Shown here one piece after another: positions 1-8,925 of a DNA stretch of 64,000 nucleotides. The stretch comes from Nocardioides sp. zg-1228. Lineage in GTDB: Bacteria > Actinomycetota > Actinomycetes > Propionibacteriales > Nocardioidaceae. Position numbers and translations under genes: made by a program. The notes beneath the pieces were generated by a model. The model made no database searches, was not told where the DNA came from, and was given only the letters and a program-made list of their open reading frames with translations. Positions within the stretch are counted from its first letter, which is position 1. Every line of letters begins with the position of its first letter. The stretch covers positions 1,612,001 to 1,676,000 of the forward strand of contig NZ_CP070961.1 in assembly GCF_017086465.1 (NCBI RefSeq). The letters are read 5' to 3'.

Positions 1-3000
1 GGCTCCTACACCGCGCGGCTGACCGCCACCGACCCGTCCGGCGCGTCGGGCTCGGCCACGGTCCCGATCCGGGTGCTCAACGCCTGCGGGGTCCAGCAGT
101 CCGACGAGTTCGACGGCACCTCGCTCGACGGCAAGTGGGACGTCATCCGCGACAGCGGCACCTGGAGCGTGGCCGACGGCGGTCTCCAGCTGCCGATCGA
201 CACCGGGAGCCTCTACGGCATCGGCGGCAACGCCAAGGACATCATCGTGCAGGAGGCGCCCGACGGCGCGTTCGAGGTGACCGCGAAGGTCACCGCCGAG
301 GTGACCGAGAACTACCACCAGGCCGGGCTGCGGCTCTACTCCGACGACGAGAACTGGGCCTCGGTCCACCTCATCTCCGCCGGCGGCAACCGCGACGTGG
401 AGTTCATCTACGAGGCGCAGGGCGCACCGCGCAACGAGGCGGCCGACAAGCTCGGCGGCGTGCCTGCCGGGTTCCCGTCGACCTACTACGTGCGGCTGAC
501 CTCCGACGGCACCGACCTTCGGGCGTCCTACTCCGCCGACGGCGAGACGTTCTCCCCGGTCGGGCGGCCCGCGCCGATGAGCACGTTCGCCACGCCGCGG
601 ATCGGTCCGGCCGCGGTGTCGGGCGGCGCGACGACGAGCCCGACCGCGACGTTCGACTGGATCCGCTTCGAGCCCGACGGCACGAGCGGCGCCACCGACC
701 CGAGCGACGAGTTCACCGGCACCTCCCTCGACGAGTGCCGCTGGAACGCCATCGTCCGCGAGGACCCGACCACCTACGAGGTGGCCGACGGCGAGCTCAC
801 CATCACCACCACGGAAGGTGACATCTACCAGACGCCCAACGCGGCGGGGGCGACCAACTTCGTGCTGCAGTCGGCCGCCAACCTCCCGACGGACTACGTC
901 GCGGAGACCAGGCTGTCGGCGACGTTCACCGACGGCTACGCCCAGGGCGGCCTGCTCGCCTACGGCGACGACGACAACTACGTCAAGCTCGACGTCATCT
1001 CCGACACCGGGCAGGGCCGGATCAACCGGGTCGAGCTGCGCTCCGAGCTGGGTGGGGCCATCCAGGACCCGCAGCCGCAGGTCGACCTGCCGGCCAACGT
1101 GACGTCGTACCGCCTGCGGCTGACCAAGGACGGGTCGAGCTACACCGGTGAGGTCGCCGTCGACGGCGGCGAGTGGCAGGCCGTGGGCACCGTCACCCAC
1201 CCCACGGCCGACCTGGACCTCGGCCTGTTCGCCCTCGGCGTGCAGCAACCGGGCCGGACCGCGTCGTTCGACTACTTCCGGCTCACCCCGGCAGCGGCGG
1301 AGAACCGTCCGCCCGTCGCCGACGACGACACCGCCGTCACCACGGCCGGGCGGGAGGTCACCATCTCGGTGCTCGCCGGTGACACCGACCCCGACGGCGA
1401 CGACCTCACCGTCGAGTCCGTCACCACGCCCGCCCACGGCACGGCGAGGATCAACACCGACGGCACTGTCCGCTACACGCCCGAGGCCGGCTACTCCGGG
1501 ACCGACACGTTCGACTACGTGGTCAGCGACGGCAACGGCGGCACCGACACGGGCACCGTCACCGTCACGGTCGCCGAGACCTGTGAGACCGACACCCCCG
1601 ACGACACGTTCGACGGGGACGCGCTCGACACCTGCCGGTGGGACGCGATCGTCGCCGACGATCCGGCCACGCGCCGGGTGGCCGACGGGCGGCTGTTCCT
1701 CACCACGACGCGGGGCGAGATCTACCAGGGCGGCACCGGCAAGTCCAACCTGATCCTGCAGTCGCCCGACCACGCCGGTGACGACTGGACGCTCGAGGCA
1801 CACGCCGACGTGGAGGGACTCGACGGCGGCTACAGCCAGGCCGGCCTGATGGCCTACGGCGACGATGCCAACTACGTGAAGCTCGTAGTGATCTCCGACG
1901 ATGGCCGGACGGCGCCCAACCGCGTCGAGCTGCGCTCGGAGGTCGACGACCGGATCGTGGGTGGCGACCCGCAGCCCGAGCTCGCCATCCCCGACGGCAC
2001 CGACCTGAGCGACATGCGGTTCCGGCTCACCAAGGCCGGCACGTCCTACACCGGGGAGGCGTCCTTCGACGGCGGCGCGACCTGGGTGGAGATGCCCCGG
2101 GCGGTCGTCAACCCGATGACCGGCCCGCGGTTCGGTGTGTTCGCCGCGGGCGTGCTGCAGGAGGGTGACGAGGTCTCCTTCGACACCTTCCTCGTCGACG
2201 GCGAGGACCCGGTCGACCCGGGCAACGCCGCCCCGAAGGCGGTCGACGACACGGCGACCACTCCGCAGGGCACCGCTGTCAGGGTCGCCGTGCTGGCCAA
2301 CGACACCGACGCCGACGAGGGCGACGAGCTCTCGGTGCAGTCGGTGACCAAGCCCGCACACGGCACGGCCGTCGCGGCAGCCGACGGCACGGTGACCTAC
2401 ACCCCCGACGCCGGCCACCTCGGGACCGACACGTTCGACTACGTCGTGACCGACGGCACCGACACCGACACCGGCACCGTGACGGTGACGGTCACCCGGG
2501 CCGAGCAGCCGGTCCCGGACACGAGGATCACGGGCGCCCCGCGTGACGCCACCCGGGCGCGGACGGCGACCATCCGGTTCACCGCCACCGGTCCCGGCGC
2601 CGGGGGAGCGAGGTTCGAGTGCTCCATCGACGGGTCGGCCTGGCGGGCGTGCACGTCGCCGAAGACCTACCGCGACCTCGACGACGGGCGGCACCGGGTG
2701 CGGGTCCGGGCGGTGGGAGCGGGCGGCACCGACGCCACGCCGGCGACGGCCACCTGGACGGTCGACCGCACGGGGCCCACGGTACGGAAGCTGACCCCGA
2801 CCGGCACCACGCGCGACCGGACGCCCACCGTGGGCGCGGTCGTCTCCGACCGGCACTCCCGGGTGCGCGCCGACGACCTGACCCTCTTCGTCGACGGCAC
2901 CAAGGTCGGCGGGGTGCGCTACGACGCGCGGAGCGGGCGGATGAGCTGGACGCCCAGGCGGGCGCTGTCTCCCGGCCGTCACACCGTGCGTCTCGTCGCC

Positions 3001-3057
3001 GAGGATGCGCTGGGCAACCGGACCGTGGAGAGGTGGCGGTTCACCGTCCGGCGCTGA
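1..3057 (+). CDS. Large secreted multidomain protein, C-terminal part (5' end outside window)
   Basis: The reading frame is open from base 1, so only the last 1,018 codons are visible. The first codons (through about base 75) end a PKD-type beta-sandwich. Three concanavalin/DUF1349-like modules follow (about 103-660, 694-1290, 1600-2200), each opening with an [SD]DEF/DTF[DT]G motif. Two cadherin-like Ig modules (about 1303-1577 and 2221-2495) contain DTFDYVV, and the last 180 residues form Ig-like domains with a Cys pair. There is no membrane helix or LPXTG signal, so it is probably released. Such tails in actinobacteria often follow ThuA or PQQ-type sugar dehydrogenase domains, but that upstream part cannot be seen. 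Role in extracellular polysaccharide binding is inference. Confidence 0.8.
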   Translation, partial: GSYTARLTATDPSGASGSATVPIRVLNACGVQQSDEFDGTSLDGKWDVIRDSGTWSVADGGLQLPIDTGSLYGIGGNAKDIIVQEAPDGAFEVTAKVTAEVTENYHQAGLRLYSDDENWASVHLISAGGNRDVEFIYEAQGAPRNEAADKLGGVPAGFPSTYYVRLTSDGTDLRASYSADGETFSPVGRPAPMSTFATPRIGPAAVSGGATTSPTATFDWIRFEPDGTSGATDPSDEFTGTSLDECRWNAIVREDPTTYEVADGELTITTTEGDIYQTPNAAGATNFVLQSAANLPTDYVAETRLSATFTDGYAQGGLLAYGDDDNYVKLDVISDTGQGRINRVELRSELGGAIQDPQPQVDLPANVTSYRLRLTKDGSSYTGEVAVDGGEWQAVGTVTHPTADLDLGLFALGVQQPGRTASFDYFRLTPAAAENRPPVADDDTAVTTAGREVTISVLAGDTDPDGDDLTVESVTTPAHGTARINTDGTVRYTPEAGYSGTDTFDYVVSDGNGGTDTGTVTVTVAETCETDTPDDTFDGDALDTCRWDAIVADDPATRRVADGRLFLTTTRGEIYQGGTGKSNLILQSPDHAGDDWTLEAHADVEGLDGGYSQAGLMAYGDDANYVKLVVISDDGRTAPNRVELRSEVDDRIVGGDPQPELAIPDGTDLSDMRFRLTKAGTSYTGEASFDGGATWVEMPRAVVNPMTGPRFGVFAAGVLQEGDEVSFDTFLVDGEDPVDPGNAAPKAVDDTATTPQGTAVRVAVLANDTDADEGDELSVQSVTKPAHGTAVAAADGTVTYTPDAGHLGTDTFDYVVTDGTDTDTGTVTVTVTRAEQPVPDTRITGAPRDATRARTATIRFTATGPGAGGARFECSIDGSAWRACTSPKTYRDLDDGRHRVRVRAVGAGGTDATPATATWTVDRTGPTVRKLTPTGTTRDRTPTVGAVVSDRHSRVRADDLTLFVDGTKVGGVRYDARSGRMSWTPRRALSPGRHTVRLVAEDALGNRTVERWRFTVRR

Positions 3058-3142
3058 GCCGCGCAGTCCCACCACGTCGGCCCGTCGCCGCGCCCTCCCG
3101 GGCCGGTGCGGGCCGACCGGGCCCTCCCGCTAGGGTCGCCCC

Positions 3143-3319
3143 ATGGTGGACGGCACGGGTGTGGCGGCGGCGTCGGCCGACCGCGTCCACCGGCCGTCGC
3201 GGGTGCCGTCGGGCGCCGCGCTGCTGGCGCTCGAGCTCAGCGAGGAGGCCCGCGGCGTCCGCGGCCTCGACGTCCTGCGGCGCAGTGTCGACCGCGCCCC
3301 TCCGGCCCCGCTGACCTGA
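3143..3319 (+). CDS. Candidate 58-residue leaderless small protein
   Basis: A short frame starts at an ATG six bases after TAGGGT (3131-3136), the leaderless -10 arrangement used by many genes in this window. The product is Arg- and Ala-rich with no recognised domain. It lies between the large secreted protein and the DadA-like gene. The start context is the main support; the coding sequence is not otherwise distinctive and could be a 5' leader of the downstream gene. Confidence 0.3.
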   Translation: MVDGTGVAAASADRVHRPSRVPSGAALLALELSEEARGVRGLDVLRRSVDRAPPAPLT

Positions 3320-3481
3320 CCGCCCCGGGTGCGCCCACCGTCGCGCCCACCCGCCGCACGCAGCCCTCGCGCGCCCGCACCGGGTCGCGCCGCGCTGCCC
3401 CGGCCGCTCGTCCCGCCGACCCCGCGACGACGACGGCCCCGTCGGCGTTCCTCCCGACCTCCCCTTGCAGAAAGCAGAGCC

Positions 3482-4738
3482 ATGACCAAGCGCGTCGCCA
3501 TCGTCGGAGCCGGGATGGTGGGCCTGTCCACCGGCTGGTTCCTCCAGGAGCACGGCTTCCACGTCACCGTCCACGAACGCCGCCACGTCGCCGGCGGCTC
3601 CTCCTGGGGCAACGCCGGCTGGCTCACCCCCTCCCTGACCGCGCCCCTGCCCGAGCCGGCCGTGCTCACCTACGGGGTGCGGGCCGTGCTCAGCCCGTCC
3701 TCGCCGGTCTACCTGCCGCCGCGGCTCGACCCGCGGCTCGCGCGCTTCCTCGCCGGGTTCGTCCGCCACAGCACGGCGCGCCGGTGGGGCATCGGCATGC
3801 GCGCCTACGCCCCGATGAACCGCCAGGCGCTGGCGGCGTTCGACGAGCTGGCCACCGGGGGAGTCGAGGCGACCACGCGCCTCGCGGACCCGTTCCTCGC
3901 CTGTTTCCGCACCGCCGAGGAGCGGGCGGTGCTCGTCGAGGAGCTCGAGCACGTGCGCAGCGCCGGACAGGACGTGACGTACGACGTCCTGTCGGGCAGC
4001 GAGGCCCGCGCGCTGGAGCCGTCGCTGACCGCAGCCATCGGCGGCGCCGTCGTCCTGCACGGGCAGCGCTACCTCGACCCGCCGGCGTTCCTGGCGGCCC
4101 TCGCCGACTCGTTCGTCGCGCGAGGCGGCGAGATCCGCGAGTCGAGCGCCGTGACGGACGTGCGCCAGACCGCTGGGGGCGCCTTGGTCACCACCGACGA
4201 CCCCGCTGCCGGACCGCTGCGCTACGACGCCGTCGTGCTGGCCAATGGCGCGTGGATCGGCACCCTGGCCCGCCGGTTCGGCGTGCGCCAGCCGGTGCAG
4301 GCGGGCCGCGGCTACTCGTTCAGCGTCGGCGGTGACCGGCTGCCCGAGACGCCGGTCTACTTCCCGGCCCAGCGCGTCGCGTGCACGCCGCTGCCCACCG
4401 CCGACGGGCCCCGGCTGAGGGTCGCGGGGATGATGGAGTTCCGCGACACCGACGCCCCCCTCGACCCGCGCCGGATCGAGGCGATCGTCGAGGCGACCCG
4501 CCCGCTGTTCGACGGCATCGACCTCGACGACCGGCGCGACGAGTGGGTGGGCGCCCGTCCGTGCACCCCGGACGGGCTCCCGCTGATCGGTGCGACCGAC
4601 GCGCCGGACGTCTTCGTCGCCGGGGGACACGGCATGTGGGGCATCGCCCTCGGGCCGCTCACCGGGAGGCTGCTCGCCCGGCGCATCGCGACCGGAGCCA
4701 CGCCGGCCGAGCTCGTCGCGTTCGACCCGCTCCGCTGA
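3482..4738 (+). CDS. FAD-dependent oxidoreductase, D-amino acid dehydrogenase (DadA) family
   Basis: The 418-residue product opens with an FAD-binding dinucleotide fold (VAIVGAGMVG, residues 5-14). It has the DAO-family layout: GGSSWGNAGW near residue 41 and a C-terminal FAD loop (GLPLIGATD, then GGHGMWGIALGP). DadA enzymes oxidatively deaminate D-amino acids and pass electrons to the respiratory chain at the membrane. I chose the ATG at 3482 because the nucleotide fold begins immediately after it and a GAAAG-like site lies just upstream; the open frame extends further 5' without domain content. It stands alone, with no racemase nearby, so substrate specificity is not shown. Confidence 0.85.
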   Translation: MTKRVAIVGAGMVGLSTGWFLQEHGFHVTVHERRHVAGGSSWGNAGWLTPSLTAPLPEPAVLTYGVRAVLSPSSPVYLPPRLDPRLARFLAGFVRHSTARRWGIGMRAYAPMNRQALAAFDELATGGVEATTRLADPFLACFRTAEERAVLVEELEHVRSAGQDVTYDVLSGSEARALEPSLTAAIGGAVVLHGQRYLDPPAFLAALADSFVARGGEIRESSAVTDVRQTAGGALVTTDDPAAGPLRYDAVVLANGAWIGTLARRFGVRQPVQAGRGYSFSVGGDRLPETPVYFPAQRVACTPLPTADGPRLRVAGMMEFRDTDAPLDPRRIEAIVEATRPLFDGIDLDDRRDEWVGARPCTPDGLPLIGATDAPDVFVAGGHGMWGIALGPLTGRLLARRIATGATPAELVAFDPLR

Positions 4739-4855
4739 GGGCGTCCGGGCACAAGGTCCCATGTCCTGACGGGCCGTCGGCCCTCCCCAACGGCCGCGGT
4801 CCACCGAAAGGATGGTGGTGGCGGGAGGTGCCCGCCGGGACGAGGAGGCGTGGAG

Positions 4856-5791
4856 ATGTCGAAGGACCGGAGGTCGGCTGCAGGGGACGGCGACGTGGTG
4901 GTGGGCGTCGACGGGTCCCGGGCAGGCGTCCAGGCGTTGCGCTACGCCGTCGCCGAGGCTGCGCGCCTCGGGGCGGGCGTGCACGTCGTGCACGCCGTGC
5001 CGATCTTCGTGCCGATGACGCCGATGTACCCCCTGCCGGTCGATGACCTGACCACCGCCGGACAGGCAGTGGTGCAGAGGACGGTGGACGAGGCCCGGGC
5101 CCCGGAGTCGACCCGGCTCGCGACGAGCCTCTCCCGCGAGGGCGCGGTGCCGGCGCTGCTGGCGGTCAGCGAGGACGCCCCGCTCGTGGTGCTCGGCGCC
5201 GACCGTCGTCCGGTGGCCGCCCGCATCTTCACCGGCAACGTGTCGACCGCCGTCGCGGCGAGCTCGCGGGCCCCCGTCGTCACGGTGCCCGAGACGTGGC
5301 CCGGGGGCGAGCCCACCGGGACCGTCCTGGTCGGCATCAAGCGGCCCGACGGCTCGCCCGAGCTCCTGGCCGAGGCGTTCGCCACCGCGCAGACCCGCGG
5401 AGCCCGGCTGGTGGTCCTGCACGCGTGGCGACTGCCCAGCTTCTACGAGGACGTGGTGGCCCACCGCGTCGCCGAGACCGACTGGGCCGAGCGCGCCCAC
5501 GAGGAGGTCGACCGCGAGCTCGAGCAGTGGCGGGCGGTCTACCCCGACGTCGAGGTCGAGGTGCGCGTCGTCCACGACCAGCCGGCCCACGCCCTGGTGA
5601 GCGCCTCGGAGCGGGTCGACGAGATCGTGCTGGTCCGCAGGCCGCGCGGGGTCGCGGCCGCCCTGCACCTGGGCCCGACCGCGCGCGCCGTGATGGCCAA
5701 TGCGCACTGCCCGGTGCGGATCGTGCCGTCCGACCGCGGGCTGTCGACCGCCGACCTGGTCCTGGAGGACGCAGGAGAGCTCAACAAGTAG
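4856..5791 (+). CDS. Universal stress protein with two USP domains
   Basis: The 311-residue protein has tandem UspA folds, the first beginning VVVGVDGS near residue 16 and the second TVLVGIKRPDGS near residue 155. The ATP-binding G-2x-G-9x-G(S/T) signature is degenerate in both halves. I chose ATG 4856 over the in-frame GTG at 4850 because GAGGAGG at 4842-4848 is correctly spaced only for the ATG. It is followed 63 bases later by a zinc alcohol dehydrogenase on the same strand. In actinobacteria such pairs often belong to hypoxia or redox-stress regulons; that link is inference. Confidence 0.88.
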   Translation: MSKDRRSAAGDGDVVVGVDGSRAGVQALRYAVAEAARLGAGVHVVHAVPIFVPMTPMYPLPVDDLTTAGQAVVQRTVDEARAPESTRLATSLSREGAVPALLAVSEDAPLVVLGADRRPVAARIFTGNVSTAVAASSRAPVVTVPETWPGGEPTGTVLVGIKRPDGSPELLAEAFATAQTRGARLVVLHAWRLPSFYEDVVAHRVAETDWAERAHEEVDRELEQWRAVYPDVEVEVRVVHDQPAHALVSASERVDEIVLVRRPRGVAAALHLGPTARAVMANAHCPVRIVPSDRGLSTADLVLEDAGELNK

Positions 5792-5854
5792 CACCCGCAG
5801 CACCGCCGTAGCGCCCACGCAGCACCCACGCAGCACCGACCTGAGGAGAACGAC

Positions 5855-6868
5855 ATGCGAGCAGCAGTAGTCCCGGAGATGGGCGCGCCGCTGGAGATCC
5901 GCGACATCCCGACGCCGGAGCCCGGCCCCGGGCAGGTGCTGGTCAAGATCGAGGCGAGCGGGCTGTGCCACACCGACATCCACGCCGCGCGCGGCGAGTG
6001 GCCGATCAAGCCCAAGATGCCGCTCATCCCGGGTCACGAGGGCGTCGGCAAGGTCGTCGCGGTCGGCCCGGACGTGGACACGCCCGTCGTCGGCACGCGG
6101 GTCGCCCTGCCGTGGCTCGGTCGTGCCTGCGGTCGGTGCCGCTACTGCGTCAGTGGGTGGGAGACCTACTGCGTGACCCCGGAGTTCACCGGCTACACGA
6201 TCGACGGCTCCTACGCCGAGTACGCGATCGGCTACGCCAGCCACGCCGTGCCGGTGCCCGACGGCGTGTCGGCCTTCGACGCCGCGCCGCTCACCTGTGC
6301 GGGAGTCACCACCTACAAGGCGCTCAAGGTGGCGCACCCGCAGCCCAACGAGACCGCGATGGTCGTCGGCATCGGCGGCCTGGGCCACCTCGCGCTGCAG
6401 TACGCCAAGGTGTTCGGCACCACCACGGTGGCCGTCGACGTCGAGGACGCCAAGCTCGACCTGGCCAAGAAGCTCGGCGCCGACCACGTCGTGGATGGGC
6501 GGGGCAACCAGGCCGTGGAGCTCGAGGCCCTCGGCGGGGTGGACATCGCGGTCGTCACCGTCCCGTCGCCCGCCGCGATGCGTGCCGCCCACGCCTCGCT
6601 CAACCCCAACGGCCGCCTCGTGCTGGTCGGCCTGCCCGCCGACAACCGGCTCGAGCTCCCGGTGTTCGAGACGGTGCTCAAGGGGATCTCGGTGACGGGG
6701 TCGCTGGTCGGCACCCGCAACGACCTCGCCGACTGCTTCGCCCTCCACGCCAACGGGCGCACCCGCGTGGTCGCCGAGCCGCGTCGCCTCGAGGACGTCA
6801 ACGCCTGCTTCGAGGAGGTGCTGTCGGGAGCGGTCCCGGCGCGCCTGGTCTTCGACATGGCCACCTGA
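5855..6868 (+). CDS. adhP: Zinc-dependent alcohol dehydrogenase, AdhP type
   Basis: A 337-residue medium-chain dehydrogenase that interconverts alcohols and aldehydes with NAD+. The catalytic zinc motif is present (GLCHTD with Cys38, PGHEGVG with His and Glu near 61). So are the four structural-zinc cysteines in the CGRCRYC...YC segment and the Rossmann motif VGIGGLGHLA. GAGGAG lies upstream of the ATG at the right distance. It probably forms a unit with the universal stress protein upstream and is followed by a perfect hairpin terminator. Confidence 0.9.
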   Translation: MRAAVVPEMGAPLEIRDIPTPEPGPGQVLVKIEASGLCHTDIHAARGEWPIKPKMPLIPGHEGVGKVVAVGPDVDTPVVGTRVALPWLGRACGRCRYCVSGWETYCVTPEFTGYTIDGSYAEYAIGYASHAVPVPDGVSAFDAAPLTCAGVTTYKALKVAHPQPNETAMVVGIGGLGHLALQYAKVFGTTTVAVDVEDAKLDLAKKLGADHVVDGRGNQAVELEALGGVDIAVVTVPSPAAMRAAHASLNPNGRLVLVGLPADNRLELPVFETVLKGISVTGSLVGTRNDLADCFALHANGRTRVVAEPRRLEDVNACFEEVLSGAVPARLVFDMAT

Positions 6869-6871
6869 GCT

Positions 6872-6909
6872 CCCGAGCCGGCCGGGGGCTGCAACCCGGC
6901 CGGCTCGGG
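6872..6909 (+). terminator. Perfect 15-bp hairpin after adhP
   Basis: Arms at 6872-6886 and 6895-6909 are exact reverse complements (cccgagccggccggg on the left) with an 8-base loop, three bases after the adhP stop. No T tract follows, as is common for G+C-rich actinobacterial terminators. Confidence 0.8.
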
Positions 6910-7121
6910 TGGCACGTCCGGGGCGTGCGACGTGCACGGTTCCGGCGTGCGCCGTTCGGCCCTGGCGTGACCCCGTGGACTCTCCGGATCGGCGACGCGC
7001 CCGCACATGCGAGGCGGGAGCGGGGGTACCGGGCGTCACCACCACCGCCGGTGGCAGGCCGCGTCCGGGCGTCACGCGTACGCACGACCCGGACCGGTCG
7101 TCGCGACAGGAAGAGGCGCCG

Positions 7122-7421
7122 ATGACAAACGACAAGCCGGAACAGGTCGAGCGGGAGTCGACCCCCAACAGCTCGGGGCCCGACGGTGCCGCGGGCGGCA
7201 TGGGCTCGAGCAGCGAGTGGGTCGGTCACACCGGCCCGGGACAGCAGGGGGCCGACGGCCTCCGCGACACCTCGGCCCAGGGGTCCCCGGTCGACGCACC
7301 TCCCGAGCAGAGCCCGGGCGGTGAGGAGCCGCAGCCGGAGGGCGTCGAGCCCAAGGCGGGCTATCCCGAGCAGGACCCGCGCCACGACGACCACCCGCAC
7401 CGCTCCGGACGGCAGGACTGA
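7122..7421 (+). CDS. Small hydrophilic, probably disordered protein
   Basis: A 99-residue protein dominated by Gly, Pro, Glu, Gln, Asp and Ser, with no hydrophobic core, cysteine or recognisable domain; it is likely unstructured. The ATG at 7122 is preceded by a strong AGGAAGAGG site. Codon composition fits the neighbourhood. It is convergent with the sulfur operon (stop 7421 versus 7432). No function can be assigned. Confidence 0.65.
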   Translation: MTNDKPEQVERESTPNSSGPDGAAGGMGSSSEWVGHTGPGQQGADGLRDTSAQGSPVDAPPEQSPGGEEPQPEGVEPKAGYPEQDPRHDDHPHRSGRQD

Positions 7422-7431
7422 CCGACCGGAG

Positions 7432-8295
7432 CTATCCGGCGACCACGCGGCGCAGCGGGCAGGCCCGGACGAACTGCCAGCACGCGCCGGCGGCGAGCCC
7501 TGCCGTGACGATGACCGTCAGCGCGGCGGGGGCGGCCCAGGCCGGGCCCTGCTGCACCAGGACGAAGCCGCCCATGACGAGCACGAACCAGCCGAACGCC
7601 CGCCGGAGCCGGGCCTCGGGCACCCGGCCCGCGAGCCGGCCGCCGAGAACGCTGCCGACGACCGCGGCGGCGGTGACGCTGAGGACGAGTCCCCACGGCA
7701 GCTCGACCGAGCTGAGGTAGCCGGCCAGCCCGGCGAACGACTTCATCGAGATGACCAGCAGCGACGTGCCGACCGCGACCGACATGGGCAGCCCGCCGAG
7801 CAGGACCAGGGCCGGCACGACGAGGAACCCGCCGCCGGCTCCGACCAGGCCGGTGGCCACGCCGACCACGAGGCCGTCGACGACGATCCGCCTGACCGGC
7901 AGCTCGCCGTCCGACGCGTGGGCCGGCGGGTTCTTGCGCCCACGGAGCATGGCCAGCGAGGTCGCGACCATCATCGCCGCGAACGCGATGAGCAGCACGT
8001 TGCCGGGCAGGTGCCCGCCGACGAGACCGGCGGAGTAGGCGCCGATCATGCCGGCCAGTCCGAAGATCAGGCCGGTGCGCCACTTGACCCGCCCGTGGCG
8101 GGCGTGGCTGACCAGGCCCGCCACGGAGGTGACGCCGACGACGAAGAGCGAGGCCGCGATGGCGACCTTGGCGTCCAGCCCGGCGACGTACACGAGCAGC
8201 GGGACGGTCAGGATCGAGCCGCCGCCGCCGAGCATCCCGAGCGAGACGCCGACGAGCACGGCCAGCACCACGACGACGGCGACGGTGGGGCTCAT
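7432..8295 (-). CDS. Sulfite exporter TauE/SafE family membrane protein
   Basis: A 287-residue integral membrane protein with about eight hydrophobic segments and the family's characteristic start (VGVSLGMLGGGGSILTVP). TauE/SafE proteins export sulfite, sulfonates or related anions across the cytoplasmic membrane. The start codon overlaps the stop of the rhodanese-DUF2892 gene (ATGA at 8292-8295), so the two are translationally coupled. As last gene of a persulfide operon it probably removes the sulfite or thiosulfate made by the upstream enzymes; the substrate is inferred from context. Confidence 0.88.
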   Translation of the reverse strand: MSPTVAVVVVLAVLVGVSLGMLGGGGSILTVPLLVYVAGLDAKVAIAASLFVVGVTSVAGLVSHARHGRVKWRTGLIFGLAGMIGAYSAGLVGGHLPGNVLLIAFAAMMVATSLAMLRGRKNPPAHASDGELPVRRIVVDGLVVGVATGLVGAGGGFLVVPALVLLGGLPMSVAVGTSLLVISMKSFAGLAGYLSSVELPWGLVLSVTAAAVVGSVLGGRLAGRVPEARLRRAFGWFVLVMGGFVLVQQGPAWAAPAALTVIVTAGLAAGACWQFVRACPLRRVVAG

Positions 8296-8885
8296 GCGGC
8301 GTCGTCCCCGGAGAGCGCGGCGACGATCTCGTCGATGTCGCACGAGTCGGCGGTGCGGTTCCACGGCATCTTCGACAGCGCGACGCCCATGGCGCAGGTG
8401 TTGGTCAGCGCCGCGCCGGTGAGTCCGGTGCCGATGGCCGCGGCGACCCACTTGAGCCGCGGGACGGCGGTGCTCGCGAGGACGCTGCCGGCGACGATGG
8501 TGCCCGCCACGAGGCGGACCTGGCGCTCGAGCTCCCAGGTCTGACGGCCACGGTTGACCGGGGCGCCGATGGCCTCCCAGCTGGTCATGCCGCCGTCGAG
8601 CACCCGGACGCCGGGGAGCCCGGACTCGCGCAGCGCGCCCTCGGCCTGCGTCGCCCGGGCGCCCGAGCGGCAGACCAGGACGACGTCCTCGTCGAGGTGG
8701 CGGCGCAGCTCGTCGCGGTGCTCGCGGAGCGTGTCGAGCGGGACGTTGTAGGCGCCGGGGATGTGTGAGGTGTCGAACTCCGCCGGGGTCCGGACGTCCA
8801 GGATGCGCGGCGGCTCGCCGTCGGCGAGGCGCTCCTGGAGGGTGTGGGCGTCGAGGGTGCGGGCTTCGGTGGGGGTGCTGGTCAT
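8292..8885 (-). CDS. Rhodanese domain fused to DUF2892 membrane domain (YgaP-like)
   Basis: The 197-residue protein has an N-terminal rhodanese domain whose active-site loop is CRSGAR. A C-terminal DUF2892 region follows with two hydrophobic segments and a cysteine in NTCAMG. YgaP-type proteins are inner-membrane sulfurtransferases that carry sulfane sulfur on the active-site cysteine. The ATG at 8885 follows an AGGAG site. It lies between the MBL-rhodanese enzyme and the exporter in one operon, suggesting it hands sulfur between them. Confidence 0.88.
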   Translation of the reverse strand: MTSTPTEARTLDAHTLQERLADGEPPRILDVRTPAEFDTSHIPGAYNVPLDTLREHRDELRRHLDEDVVLVCRSGARATQAEGALRESGLPGVRVLDGGMTSWEAIGAPVNRGRQTWELERQVRLVAGTIVAGSVLASTAVPRLKWVAAAIGTGLTGAALTNTCAMGVALSKMPWNRTADSCDIDEIVAALSGDDAA

Positions 8886-8925
8886 GGCAGGTGTCTCCTG
8901 ATCGGGGGGTGGGGGAGTGCGAGGT

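Noticed and set aside
3041..7201. A 1,386-codon open frame on the minus strand
   Set aside because: It is antisense to three clear genes, low-complexity Arg/Gly/His-rich, and arises because stop codons are rare in this high-G+C DNA.
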